Below the pieces are notes generated by a model. It saw nothing but the letters and a program-made list of their open reading frames with translations. It did no database searches and was not told the DNA's origin. A DNA stretch of 64,000 nt from Thermoanaerobacterium sp. PSU-2 (lineage in GTDB: Bacteria > Bacillota > Thermoanaerobacteria > Thermoanaerobacterales > Thermoanaerobacteraceae). Position numbers and translations under genes: made by a program. This document shows positions 24,872-34,041 of the stretch, in pieces (positions within the stretch are counted from its first letter, which is position 1; each line of letters begins with the position of its first letter). The stretch is taken from contig NZ_MSQD01000005.1 in the NCBI RefSeq assembly GCF_002102475.1, forward strand, positions 111,799 to 175,798. Reading direction: 5' to 3'.

Positions 24872-25228
24872 TTAAGCACCGGCTTTCTCAGAATCATCGT
24901 GTTTTTCCAAGTGAATGTTGTACTTTTTGTCTGTGCAGCTTCTGTAATGCACATCAAGCTTTAAACATTTCTTAGGGCACTTTTCCACGCATACGCCACA
25001 CAAGACACATTCAAAAGGATTGTACTCCCAAACGCTGGTCTTTCTGTCCACCTTTATGCAGTTTGATGGACACACTCTCTGGCACATGCCGCAAAAAATG
25101 CATTCATCAATGTTGTTTTCCAAATGACCTCTGTTTATATCAAAGGGCTTTCTTTCTTCAAAAGGATACATACGAGTCACTGGCTTCTTTGACAGATTAG
25201 AAAACACGCTTTTTAGCATATCCAACAT
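24872..25228 (-). CDS. echF: Ech hydrogenase ferredoxin subunit EchF
   Basis: 118 residues from ATG 25228 (GAGGTG ribosome site). Two [4Fe-4S] motifs, CIFCGMCQRVCPSNC and CVLCGVCVEKCPKKC, as in polyferredoxin subunits of group 4 hydrogenases and NuoI of complex I. It passes electrons from soluble ferredoxin to EchC. The N-terminal KPVTRMYPFEERKPFD is typical of EchF. Confidence 0.93.
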   Translation of the reverse strand: MLDMLKSVFSNLSKKPVTRMYPFEERKPFDINRGHLENNIDECIFCGMCQRVCPSNCIKVDRKTSVWEYNPFECVLCGVCVEKCPKKCLKLDVHYRSCTDKKYNIHLEKHDDSEKAGA

Positions 25229-25254
25229 CTCAATAACACCTCTTCCCTGACAGA

Positions 25255-26337
25255 TTATCTTTCCGTACAACTGATGCAAGGATCGATGGTCAGTATGAGT
25301 ACAGGGACATCTTGCAAATAAGAACCAGGCAATATTTTCAAAAGAGCCGGTATATTAGCAAAGGTAGGTGTTCTTATGCGAAGCCTATCCAAAAATTTCG
25401 TACCATTTGATTTAATGTAATACACCACTTCTCCTCTTGACTGCTCAAGCCTTGATATGACTTCACCAGCAGGTGGATTGCCTTTTACAGGAACACTTAT
25501 TTCCCCTTCAGGCATCTTTCCTAAGGCCTGTCTTATAAGGTCAATTGACTGGAATATTTCCTTCATCCTAACCAAATTCCTGGCATAGCTGTCACCAGTT
25601 TTTTCCACAATCGGCTCAAAGTCAAGATACTTATAAGCAGCATAGCCAGTAGTCCTAAGATCTAAATCCACGCCGCTTCCCTTAGCCATAGGTCCAGTAG
25701 CGCCAAGCTCGTACGCTTCTTCTTTCGTCAAAACTCCTATGCCAACAGTTCTTTGCTTTACAGTATAGTTGTTCATAACAACATCGTTAATGTCCTTAAG
25801 CTGTCTCTCAACATCGTCTAACTCTTTTAAGATCCACTTAGCTTGTTCGCTATTTATGTCTTTTCTGACACCGCCTACTATATTAACTGAAATTATCACT
25901 CTGTTGCCTGATGTGGCTTCCAGTATGTCCATTATCTTCTCACGAATCTTCCACGTCTGCATAAAGAGATTTTCAAAGCCAAATGCATCAGCAAAAAGTC
26001 CAAGCCATAAAAGATGGCTGTGTATCCTGTGAAGTTCTGCCCAAATAGTCCTTAAATATTCAGCTCTTACAGGAACCTGAACACCCATTAGTTCCTCTAT
26101 TGCTTCACAATAATCCTGCCCATGCATACAACTGCATATGCCGCAAACCCTCTCTACGACGTAAACCATCTGGTTAAAGTCCTTTTTCTGAGCCAAAGTT
26201 TCCAGCCCTCTATGGACAAAACCAAAAGCAGGATACGCTTCTACTACTTTTTCATCCTCTACAACAAGTTTTAAGTGAATCGGCTCAGGCAAAACAGGGT
26301 GCTGTGGCCCAAACGGAATCGTACTTTTATCACTCAT
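25255..26337 (-). CDS. echE: Ech hydrogenase large (NiFe) subunit EchE
   Basis: 360 residues from ATG 26337. The four nickel ligands are present: RVCGICSCMHG near the N-terminus and DPCISC at the C-terminus. The protein ends only three residues after that second motif (TER), so there is no C-terminal extension for an endopeptidase to remove, in line with the lack of a protease gene in the hyp set. Homologous to NuoD; PQHPVLPEPIHLKL and FGFVHRGLETLA are typical. It overlaps echD by eight bases. Confidence 0.95.
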   Translation of the reverse strand: MSDKSTIPFGPQHPVLPEPIHLKLVVEDEKVVEAYPAFGFVHRGLETLAQKKDFNQMVYVVERVCGICSCMHGQDYCEAIEELMGVQVPVRAEYLRTIWAELHRIHSHLLWLGLFADAFGFENLFMQTWKIREKIMDILEATSGNRVIISVNIVGGVRKDINSEQAKWILKELDDVERQLKDINDVVMNNYTVKQRTVGIGVLTKEEAYELGATGPMAKGSGVDLDLRTTGYAAYKYLDFEPIVEKTGDSYARNLVRMKEIFQSIDLIRQALGKMPEGEISVPVKGNPPAGEVISRLEQSRGEVVYYIKSNGTKFLDRLRIRTPTFANIPALLKILPGSYLQDVPVLILTIDPCISCTER

Positions 26338-26707
26338 TCTTACCACCCTTTTCTCTTCTTATAATCTCTATGTCTGCTTGTGGACTTATTGGAGAGCTTT
26401 CTCCCAACATAAAATTCCCTCCGAAATCAACTGCAAGACCATCAAACTCAACTCCAAAAAGCTCTTTTATCTCATTCTCTACTGCCAGCGCACATGAATA
26501 AATGTCTGAAACGCTGGGCACATTTTTCCCATCAGTTATGATGTGGATGTTTTCTAAATCATAACCTATGGCAAATGTGTATATGATTTTAAACTTATCT
26601 TCCAAATTAAGGCACGTTTCTGTAACAAATCTATATCCACCATCGTGGTATTTCTTCACTTCACTTTTTAGATTGCCTATTTCCACTTCTCTGCTATTTA
26701 CGATCAT
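26330..26707 (-). CDS. echD: Ech hydrogenase subunit EchD (NuoC-like)
   Basis: 125 residues, the 30-kDa-subunit family of complex I. Visible pattern: GGYRFVTETCLNLEDKFKIIYTF and ENEIKELFGVEFDGL, the segment conserved in NuoC. It is a structural subunit of the peripheral arm with no cofactor. Position between echC and echE matches the usual ech order. Confidence 0.9.
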   Translation of the reverse strand: MIVNSREVEIGNLKSEVKKYHDGGYRFVTETCLNLEDKFKIIYTFAIGYDLENIHIITDGKNVPSVSDIYSCALAVENEIKELFGVEFDGLAVDFGGNFMLGESSPISPQADIEIIRREKGGKNE

Positions 26708-26717
26708 AAAATCACTC

Positions 26718-27191
26718 CTAACCTAAGCTTTTGGCTGAAACTATTACTTCCTTGCGAGAATACTTCTCTTTTAATATTTGTGCCGCCTTGTAAAGACCAT
26801 CTATCATGGCCTCAGGCTTAGCTGGACATCCTGGAACGTACACATCGACAGGAATCACCTTGTCTATGCCGCCTAACACATTGTAGCAGTCCCTAAATAT
26901 GCCTCCGCTGCATGCACAAATTCCCGCTGCCACAACTACTTTTGGATCAGGCATCATGTCATAGACATTTTTCAATACATCTTTATTTTTTTCATTTACA
27001 GTGCCCGTTACTATCAAGATGTCAGCATGTTTCGGATTTCCCACATTTACCATACCAAATCTTTCCATGTCATATATAGGCGTCATACATGCCAAAACCT
27101 CTATATCACATCCATTGCAACTTCCACAATCGTAATGGACTACCCATGGTGATTTTGAGAAGGACTTTTTCACAAATTCTTTTAAACCCAT
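26718..27191 (-). CDS. echC: Ech hydrogenase small subunit EchC
   Basis: 157 residues from ATG 27191 after GAGGTGAT. Homologous to NuoB; it carries the proximal [4Fe-4S] cluster. Cys ligands: CGSCNGC, CACSGG and VPGCPAKPEA. It stands between the NiFe subunit and ferredoxin subunit in electron flow. Confidence 0.95.
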   Translation of the reverse strand: MGLKEFVKKSFSKSPWVVHYDCGSCNGCDIEVLACMTPIYDMERFGMVNVGNPKHADILIVTGTVNEKNKDVLKNVYDMMPDPKVVVAAGICACSGGIFRDCYNVLGGIDKVIPVDVYVPGCPAKPEAMIDGLYKAAQILKEKYSRKEVIVSAKSLG

Positions 27192-27198
27192 AAATTTA

Positions 27199-28062
27199 TC
27201 ACCTCGATACATTGCTAAAGTACAGGTAAGCAATATTTAAGACTGTAAAACTTATACCCACAATCCAGCTAAAGCTAAGCATCCACTTAAGCGTCATCCT
27301 TGCAGATATATTATCTACAATTATATCTAAAAAGAATACAAAAAGCGATATCAAAGCACCGATCACAAGATTTTGCGACCAGAAAATTGCCAGCATTGCT
27401 AAAAGCAGCACTAACTCATACCAATCAGCTATTTCTATTAAAGCCAGATACGGCCCTGCGTAATCTGTGAGAATCCCTCTTACAAGCTCTTGATGAGCAT
27501 GTTCAGATGTAGAAAAATCAAATGGAGATTTCTTTATTTTTATGTCCAGTACAAGGCTTAAAACCACAAAAATAAGCGGCAAATCCAAAAGAAGCCTTCC
27601 ATGTGACATTATATCGTGCAAATTAAAGCTTCCAGCTACGTAGTACATGCCAATAAGCACAAATATAAGGAGAGGTTCATATGCCAACATCTGCATTAAT
27701 TCCCTCTGGGCCCCTACTTGGCTGTATGGAGACCTTGTAGCCAACGCCCCTATTACATAGAAAACAAGCCCTATTGACATTATGAAAATTATCATAAGAA
27801 GGTCAGCTTTTATCGCAAAGAAGCCAACACTTAGTATAGCTGATAATAAGTATATATACGCTGCGAATATCTGAAAGTCGTTCACTATCATCTTTTCTTT
27901 AGAAAGCAATTTTACAACGTCATAAAAAGGTTGCAATATAGGCGGACCATACCTGCCTTGAATAAGTGCCGTTACTTTTCTGTCTAATCCAGTTATAAGT
28001 CCACCTATAAGCGGGGTCAAAATGACCGCCGCCGCAAAAACCAAATAATCTACCCACGTCAT
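27199..28062 (-). CDS. echB: Ech hydrogenase membrane subunit EchB (NuoH-like)
   Basis: 287 residues with about eight membrane helices. NuoH/EchB signatures are GLDRKVTALIQGRYGPPILQP and KSPFDFSTSEHAHQELVRG. It anchors the peripheral arm and forms part of the ion path. It overlaps echA by four bases. Confidence 0.93.
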   Translation of the reverse strand: MTWVDYLVFAAAVILTPLIGGLITGLDRKVTALIQGRYGPPILQPFYDVVKLLSKEKMIVNDFQIFAAYIYLLSAILSVGFFAIKADLLMIIFIMSIGLVFYVIGALATRSPYSQVGAQRELMQMLAYEPLLIFVLIGMYYVAGSFNLHDIMSHGRLLLDLPLIFVVLSLVLDIKIKKSPFDFSTSEHAHQELVRGILTDYAGPYLALIEIADWYELVLLLAMLAIFWSQNLVIGALISLFVFFLDIIVDNISARMTLKWMLSFSWIVGISFTVLNIAYLYFSNVSR

Positions 28063-29942
28063 AGCAATATCCCTCCGAAAACCGCCAGTATCAAAATAAA
28101 TGAGATGTAGTTCATGTACTTCGTCATCTTCTCTTCATTTATTATGCTTGGAAGATAATAATTTTTTACATCATAGCCGTTGTTTGAGTCATCATAATTG
28201 AGTCCAGCTTCGTATGGCTTTGTCTCTACTATGTCACGTGAATTCCTTATTGTCAAAAACGCCAAGATAACAGCTAAACCTATGGCGAAAAACACTGGAT
28301 ATATAGAAAAACCACCAAGATTGCTTTCAAGGTATCCTGATGCAGCTTTTATCGAAATCGACATCTTAAGCATGTTTATTTCAGGCTTTACAATTGCATT
28401 AAAAAGCTGCGTCACAGCCAAGCTCAATACGATTGCTATCGTAACTAAACTGTATAAAGCAAACTTTATTGTTGACGGCTGTTTTTCTACGAAAAATTTG
28501 CTGTTATGCCCTTCTGATAAGATATTGCCTATCCACCTGGTGTAGTACATGACTGTTATAGCGCTGCCTAAAATCAAAAGCAGTGCCACAAGTAGATTTC
28601 TCGATGCTGCTTCAATGGCCATCCACTTGCTTAAAAGCATACCAAATGGTGCAATCATCAATGACAAAATGCCTATAAAAGTTATGATAGTCGTAACAGG
28701 CATTTTTGTGATAAGCCCTTTCATATCCTCGATGTCACGGCTGCCTATATTTTGTTCAATTGTGCCAACGCACAGGAACAAGAGAGCCTTTGACACCGCA
28801 TGGAATATTAAAAGCAAAATTGCCGCCGTTATAGCGCTGGAAGTATTGATTCCTATGCTGGATATCATCAATCCTAAGTTGGCAATCGTGGAATACGCCA
28901 ATATCTTCTTCCCATTGCTTTGACTTAAAGCCAATATAGACGTAGCGATAAACGTGAAAGCACCATACAGTGCTATAAATCCACTTAACGTAGTCCCTCT
29001 AAATGTAGGAGCTAATCTTAAGATAAGGTATATAGCAGCTTTCACCATCGTACTTGAGTGCAAAAGTGCCGACACCGGTGTCGGTGCCACCATAGCACCT
29101 AAAAGCCAACTTTGGAATGGCATTTGAGCAGACTTTGTAAATGCACCTAATACCATAAAAGCCACAGGTATCAGCAAAATATACGATGTATCAGACTTCA
29201 AAACAGCATCTAATGTTATCATGCCAGTATATTTGTATAGGATTATGATTCCAACTAACAATGAAAATCCACCAAACATATTAATCCACAAGGCTCTTGA
29301 TGCGTTTTTGATTGCCACTTCTGTCTTATCGTGGGAAATAAGCAAGAAAGATGACAGAGAAGTTATCTCCCAGAAGAAATACAACCACATTAAATTATTA
29401 GAGAATATTATGCCATTCATTGCTCCAAAGAACAAGAGTATGACTGCAAAAAATCTTGATTGCCTTGATTTAACCAATTTCTCTTCTTTTTCATGATGGT
29501 CCATGTAGCCAAAAGCATACAAAGCTATTATAGGTCCTACTATCGAAACTACCAAATTCATTATTATTGAAAGATTGTCGATGTAAAATGCGCTTACCTC
29601 TTGCTCTTTTAGTACAAACAGTTCAAAGTACGCAAGAGGCAATATCTGCAATATTGAAAAAATCGCTATCTTAGGTTCTTTTACCTTAAATGATACATAA
29701 AGGGTATAAAGCAAAAGCACATAATCGCCAACTTTTATCAATTTATCAATGATTCCATAAAATGATGTCCCAACGACCGTTGGCAAATTGGCAGTTTTAA
29801 AAATCGCCAATGAACTTAAAAATACAATAAGCAATGTAGCCGAAACAAATGCTTTCCTCGCCGCTGCCTTACCAATTGTAATTGTTATCAAGCTCATTAC
29901 AATCGGAGCAATAATGCTTATTAAAACCAGATCACTTGTCAT
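28059..29942 (-). CDS. echA: Ech hydrogenase antiporter-like subunit EchA (NuoL-like)
   Basis: 627 residues and about 16 membrane helices. The proton-antiporter core (residues ~120-420) shows LWINMFGGFSLL, FTKSAQMPFQSWLLGAMVAPTPVSALLHSSTMVKA and FLCVGTIEQN, with the Lys and His residues that are conserved along the half-channels of NuoL/M/N. It is the likely ion-pumping subunit. First gene of the echABCDEF-hypABFCDE operon. Confidence 0.94.
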   Translation of the reverse strand: MTSDLVLISIIAPIVMSLITITIGKAAARKAFVSATLLIVFLSSLAIFKTANLPTVVGTSFYGIIDKLIKVGDYVLLLYTLYVSFKVKEPKIAIFSILQILPLAYFELFVLKEQEVSAFYIDNLSIIMNLVVSIVGPIIALYAFGYMDHHEKEEKLVKSRQSRFFAVILLFFGAMNGIIFSNNLMWLYFFWEITSLSSFLLISHDKTEVAIKNASRALWINMFGGFSLLVGIIILYKYTGMITLDAVLKSDTSYILLIPVAFMVLGAFTKSAQMPFQSWLLGAMVAPTPVSALLHSSTMVKAAIYLILRLAPTFRGTTLSGFIALYGAFTFIATSILALSQSNGKKILAYSTIANLGLMISSIGINTSSAITAAILLLIFHAVSKALLFLCVGTIEQNIGSRDIEDMKGLITKMPVTTIITFIGILSLMIAPFGMLLSKWMAIEAASRNLLVALLLILGSAITVMYYTRWIGNILSEGHNSKFFVEKQPSTIKFALYSLVTIAIVLSLAVTQLFNAIVKPEINMLKMSISIKAASGYLESNLGGFSIYPVFFAIGLAVILAFLTIRNSRDIVETKPYEAGLNYDDSNNGYDVKNYYLPSIINEEKMTKYMNYISFILILAVFGGILL

Positions 29943-30011
29943 TTTTTCACTCCTTATCTATTCAATTTAATGAATATTATATATTGTATACATTTTTAAA
30001 TACCCATTTTG

Positions 30012-30040
30012 ATTATAAATCTAATTGAATAATAAGTCAA
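30012..30040 (-). promoter_or_regulatory. Promoter of the ech-hyp operon
   Basis: On the minus strand, TTGACT (30035-30040), 17-base spacer, TATAAT (30012-30017). The leader to echA is about 60 bases. Confidence 0.8.
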
Positions 30041-30062
30041 TTGTATTTAATATTAATTAATT

Positions 30063-30080
30063 TTGTTTATTATTTAACAA
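30063..30080. promoter_or_regulatory. Rex-like operator upstream of echA
   Basis: TTGTTAAATAATAAACAA on the minus strand matches the clostridial Rex box TTGTTAA-N4-TTAACAA at 13 of 14 defined positions. It lies 22 bases upstream of the -35. Confidence 0.6.
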
Positions 30081-30109
30081 TATTTCAATGAATTTTGCAG
30101 TTTATTCCA

Positions 30110-30140
30110 CAAAAATAGCAGAGGAATAATCTCCTCTGCT
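30110..30140 (-). terminator. Terminator of the FtsH-like gene
   Basis: AGCAGAGGA (30117-30125) pairs with TCCTCTGCT (30132-30140); on the minus strand a T-run (complement of 30111-30116) follows. Confidence 0.85.
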
Positions 30141-30144
30141 GCCA

Positions 30145-31629
30145 TCAACAAGCTTTTTGTGCAGTTTCTCCATTCAATATCCTTCTCAAATACTCGCCTG
30201 ATATCGTTTCTTCTTTAACTAATATACTTGATATTTCGTTTAGCACATCGATTTTGTCCTTCAAAAGTTCTTTGACCTTTTCCTCCTGCTCTTTTATGAT
30301 TCTGTTTACTTCTTCATTTACCTTATCTCCTGATATGTCGTCTTTACTGATGATGCCAAGGCTTGAAAGCCCTGTATAGACTATTTTCTTTGCAATATCC
30401 ACTGCCTGTTCAAAATCGTTGGCAGAGCCTGTACTTCTGCTGTTTAGAATGAGAAGCTCAGCAGCCGTTCCACCAAGAGCCACCATTATTTCGTGCTCCA
30501 ACTGTTCTTTCGTGTATATAAATGTATCGTCTTTCTCAGTCTGTCTTACGAAGCCTAAAGCCTTACCTCTTGGCACTATCGTTACAGTAGCCACAGAATT
30601 AGGATTGACTATCTCTCCAATTATGGCATGTCCTGCTTCATGTATCGATACTCTTAGTATCTCATCTTCTGTAGGCTTTTTATCTGTCTTTTCGCCAAGT
30701 ATGACTTTGTCAACCGCTTCCTGCAAATGCTTTTGCATTATCTTAGATGAACCATCCCTCATGGCCAATATAGCCGCTTCGTTGCACAAGCTTTCCAGAT
30801 GAGCTCCCGAGAAGCCAAAGGTATCTTCTGCAATCGCCTCTAAATCCACATTTTCATCTAAAGGCTTGTTTCTCGTATGAATCTTCAGTATTTGCAGCCT
30901 ACCGCTTTTATCAGGAAGATCTACCGTCACCTGCCTGTCAAACCGCCCCGGCCTTAATAAGGCTGGGTCTAACATATCAGGTCTATTTGTAGCTGCTACC
31001 ACAAGAATATTTATATCATTATCGCTTTTTATTCCATCCATCTCAACAAGAAGCTGGTTTAGTGTCTGATCGTACTCATGATGACTTTCGTTTGTACCTC
31101 TTTTTGCACCAAGTATGTCTATTTCATCTATGAAGATTATCGCGCTGTTTTTTTGCTCCTTTTTAGCCAACGCTTTTGCCGATTCAAAAAGTTTCCTGAC
31201 TCTCTGTGCACCGACACCTGCGTACATCTCTATAAATTCACTGCCAGATGTAGCTACATAGCTAGAGTCAGTGTACTTTGCAGCAGCCTTAGCAAGAAGC
31301 GTTTTGCCTGTACCTGGAGGTCCACTTAAAAGTATTCCTTTAAGCGGCCTTATGCCCATTTTCCTGATTTTATCCCTGTTTATCACAAAATCCAATGCTT
31401 CTTTCAGCTCTGATATGGCTGTGTTTTGACCGCCTATGTCATCAAAAGACACGCTTGTGTCAGGATTTACTACTTTTCCTGACGAACTTATAAGCCCCCT
31501 GCTTTCCAGCAAGAAGCTTAAAGCGAAAATCATCATTCCTACTATCACAATAGGAGTTATATCTATGCCTAATATAGCAGCAAAAATCACTAATGCAATT
31601 GAAATACCGATTAGTATTTCTTTAACCAT
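30145..31629 (-). CDS. FtsH-like AAA+ zinc metalloprotease, short form
   Basis: 494 residues. Order: two N-terminal membrane helices with only a tight turn between them (residues ~4-42), an AAA+ domain (GPPGTGKT Walker A, IFIDEIDILG Walker B, LLRPGRFDRQV) and an M41 peptidase with zinc motif HEAGH and the third ligand in GSANDFEQA. Classical FtsH is about 600-650 residues and has a ~70-residue exterior domain between the helices; that domain is missing here. It should still be a membrane protease for damaged or unassembled membrane proteins. The neighbouring gene at 31622 overlaps its start by eight bases and may encode its partner. Confidence 0.88.
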   Translation of the reverse strand: MVKEILIGISIALVIFAAILGIDITPIVIVGMMIFALSFLLESRGLISSSGKVVNPDTSVSFDDIGGQNTAISELKEALDFVINRDKIRKMGIRPLKGILLSGPPGTGKTLLAKAAAKYTDSSYVATSGSEFIEMYAGVGAQRVRKLFESAKALAKKEQKNSAIIFIDEIDILGAKRGTNESHHEYDQTLNQLLVEMDGIKSDNDINILVVAATNRPDMLDPALLRPGRFDRQVTVDLPDKSGRLQILKIHTRNKPLDENVDLEAIAEDTFGFSGAHLESLCNEAAILAMRDGSSKIMQKHLQEAVDKVILGEKTDKKPTEDEILRVSIHEAGHAIIGEIVNPNSVATVTIVPRGKALGFVRQTEKDDTFIYTKEQLEHEIMVALGGTAAELLILNSRSTGSANDFEQAVDIAKKIVYTGLSSLGIISKDDISGDKVNEEVNRIIKEQEEKVKELLKDKIDVLNEISSILVKEETISGEYLRRILNGETAQKAC

Positions 31630-32146
31630 CTGTTACATCCCCCTTTGTATTGCGCGGTATAATCTTGTACAAGTAATTTTGACCATCATATATACTTAAA
31701 TATATATTGCTACCATCAATATAGACATTCGTCTTCGCACCTTTTTCAATGCCATTTTTGTCAACAATTTTGCTCATATCTATATAATCGCCATTTTGAA
31801 TGGCCTGATATATGGCAAACTGATCTTCGTAAAATAGACTGTCTAATTTGTCGTTAGGATTGTCAACTATCTTTATATCAATTTTAACCGGATATTTCTC
31901 AATTATTTTTTCAATGTCCTTATACGCTGTCATAAGGTTGTCTACCTTTTTAAGCTTGATATTTGCCGTATAACCGCTGTTTCCAATACTTACATTTGCA
32001 GATTGAACATTATTGAAGGACTTTATGTCATTGGCTATCTTCTGCGGCAATATGCGGTTCTGATATAAATTAAATCCTCCTAAAAGCACACCCAACGCCA
32101 ACGTCACTGTTACTATAACTACCTGCCATTTTAATTTTGAAAACAT
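31622..32146 (-). CDS. Membrane-anchored protein coupled to the FtsH-like gene
   Basis: 174 residues with one N-terminal anchor (VVIVTVTLALGVLLGGFNLY) and an exterior domain with a repeated strand-helix pattern (QSANVSIGNSGYTANIKLKK, VKIDIKIVD). No family recognised. The overlap with the protease gene suggests co-translation; the exterior domain could substitute for the missing FtsH exterior part. That is inference. Confidence 0.65.
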   Translation of the reverse strand: MFSKLKWQVVIVTVTLALGVLLGGFNLYQNRILPQKIANDIKSFNNVQSANVSIGNSGYTANIKLKKVDNLMTAYKDIEKIIEKYPVKIDIKIVDNPNDKLDSLFYEDQFAIYQAIQNGDYIDMSKIVDKNGIEKGAKTNVYIDGSNIYLSIYDGQNYLYKIIPRNTKGDVTDG

Positions 32147-32335
32147 AATATACCCCCTTTCCAGCGACGTGATATATCATATTATATCATAAAATATATA
32201 CTCAGACAACACCATAGTATCTCATTTGATTTCTTCAACTCATAAAACTATAATTAACTTAATAATATATAATTATATTACAACTTATATCCAAAACTTA
32301 ATGTTTAAAATTTACAGAAATAGGAGTGAAAAATC

Positions 32336-32698
32336 ATGAGGATAGCAGCTACTGTGACAAATGACGGATTAATTTCTAAATTGCCAGACGGTCCTTATAT
32401 AGTTATCTATGATGTAGAGAGAAAAGACGCAGAAAAATACGAAAATCCAGGTTTTCCTCTAAAAGATGGTAGGCGAATCGCTACAGTTAATTTTCTCATA
32501 GAAAAGAAAGTCGATCATGTCATCACAATACCCGAATCATTCTGCGACATATCGTATGGCAAAGCTAAAAATAGCGGCATCAAATTCATAAGACTTGATG
32601 AAAGTCTGCCATTTGAAAATGTCATAGAAAATCTTGAAACTTACTTAAATAGCGCAGCGTATGATATACCAGAACAAGAATTATTTAAGAAAAAATGA
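32336..32698 (+). CDS. NifX/NifB-C-terminal-like Fe-Mo cofactor-binding family protein
   Basis: 120 residues, no signal. The pattern MRIAATVTNDGLISKLPDGPYIVIYDVER ... HVITIPESFCDISYGKAKNSGIKFIRLD resembles the small dinitrogenase iron-molybdenum cofactor (NifX/NafY) fold. In bacteria without nitrogenase these proteins often sit next to Mrp-type ATPases, as here, where the convergent mrp lies 54 bases beyond. A role in iron-sulfur or metal-cluster handling is plausible. Confidence 0.65.
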   Translation: MRIAATVTNDGLISKLPDGPYIVIYDVERKDAEKYENPGFPLKDGRRIATVNFLIEKKVDHVITIPESFCDISYGKAKNSGIKFIRLDESLPFENVIENLETYLNSAAYDIPEQELFKKK

Positions 32699-32707
32699 AA
32701 AATTTAT

Positions 32708-32742
32708 AGGAGGCATTGGTAATTTCGATGCCTCCTTTTTTA
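32708..32742. terminator. Terminator between nifX-like and mrp genes
   Basis: AGGAGGCAT (32708-32716), 11-base loop, ATGCCTCCT (32728-32736), then a T-run. Confidence 0.85.
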
Positions 32743-32752
32743 AGATAAATTA

Positions 32753-33808
32753 TCAGCCAATAGGCTTTACTTTTTCTGACACTTTTTTCGCCAGTTCCAA
32801 ATAGTATTCTGCTTCAGGTTCATTTATAAAAGCTACTGGCAAGCCAATATCGCTTTTTTCGCGTATCTTTATGTCAATAGGAATCTTTACAAGAACTTCT
32901 GTATTAAGCTCTTTTGCAAGTCTGTCTGTTTCGCCTTCTCCAAATATATTGTACTTTTTATGGCAATCAGGGCACTCAAAGTACGACATGTTTTCAGCTA
33001 TTCCTATAAGCTCTATATTTACCTTCTGAGCCATATATGCAATCCTTCCTGCCACATGTGAAGCAGATGCTTGTGGAGTCGTGACAAGCAAAAATTTCTG
33101 CTCAGGTATTTTCTGCATTATTGTAAGAGGTACATCCCCAGTGCCTGGTGGCAAGTCAATTATCATGTAGTCAAGTTTTCCCCAATAAACATCATTCATA
33201 AACTGCTCCAGGACGCCTCCTAAAAGCGGTCCTCTCCAAATAAGCGGTGTATCTTCATCTGCAAAATTGCCCATGGAGATAACCTTGATGCCGTACTTCT
33301 CTATTGGCAGTATCGTATTTTCATCTAATGCATAAGGTCTTTCGCCTACTATGCCTAATAAACGAGGTATGCTGAAGCCTAAAACATCGGCATCAATTAA
33401 GCCAACTTTGTAGCCTAACTTTCCTAAAGCAACTGCAAGGTTTGCAGAAACCGTAGACTTACCAACACCGCCTTTGCCGCTTCCAACTGCGATAACACGA
33501 GTCTTTTCAAACAAAGGCACTTTCCCTTGATTCATGCTATTTGCAAGCTTTTGCCTTTCTTCTTCTGTCATGGCTCCCATGTTGACAACCACATCATCAA
33601 CGCCATCCAAGCTTTTAAGTTTATTTATGACATCTTCCTTTATGGTGTTTTGAAGTGGACAGCCTTTGATTGTCAATTTTATGTCAACTGTGACTGTACT
33701 GCCGTCTATATTGATATTATCAACCATATTAAGGTCGACGATGCTTCTTCCTATCTCAGGATCAAAAACATCTTTTAGTACATTTAAAATTTGTTCTTTT
33801 GTAAGCAA
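32753..33808 (-). CDS. Mrp/NBP35-type iron-sulfur cluster carrier ATPase
   Basis: 351 residues from TTG 33808, seven bases after AGGGGG; ATG 33844 lies upstream of that site. The N-terminus is a MIP18 (DUF59) domain (LKDVFDPEIGRSIVDLNMVD, CPLQNTI). Then comes the deviant Walker A GSGKGGVGKST, switch LIDADVLGFSIPRLL, MIIDLPPGTGD and the cluster-binding pair CPDC in SYFECPDCHKKYNIFGEG. It binds and transfers Fe-S clusters, with ATP hydrolysis. The same family is called ApbC in Salmonella. Confidence 0.93.
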   Translation of the reverse strand: MLTKEQILNVLKDVFDPEIGRSIVDLNMVDNINIDGSTVTVDIKLTIKGCPLQNTIKEDVINKLKSLDGVDDVVVNMGAMTEEERQKLANSMNQGKVPLFEKTRVIAVGSGKGGVGKSTVSANLAVALGKLGYKVGLIDADVLGFSIPRLLGIVGERPYALDENTILPIEKYGIKVISMGNFADEDTPLIWRGPLLGGVLEQFMNDVYWGKLDYMIIDLPPGTGDVPLTIMQKIPEQKFLLVTTPQASASHVAGRIAYMAQKVNIELIGIAENMSYFECPDCHKKYNIFGEGETDRLAKELNTEVLVKIPIDIKIREKSDIGLPVAFINEPEAEYYLELAKKVSEKVKPIG

Positions 33809-34041
33809 CTGTATACCCCCTAATGGTATTTTATTTTTTAACACTTATATTATAATATACAATCCTAATAAATAGAATACCTATAAAGCGAAATTTTTAT
33901 CATATGTCACATTTAAAATCCACCTTAATGGAGTGAAAACAATTACCAAATTAACAATGAAATTTTTGTTAAATCGGTTGATTGAATAAAATTAGCTCTT
34001 AATATATGATTAAAATAAATACAAGTAAGGGGGATAAGTGT
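33809..34041. other. Intergenic stretch, divergent mrp and HPr-like genes
   Basis: AT-rich region holding the promoters of both flanking genes. TTGATT with a TATATG-like -10 occurs near 33976-34003. No RNA gene or clear operator is seen. Confidence 0.4.
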
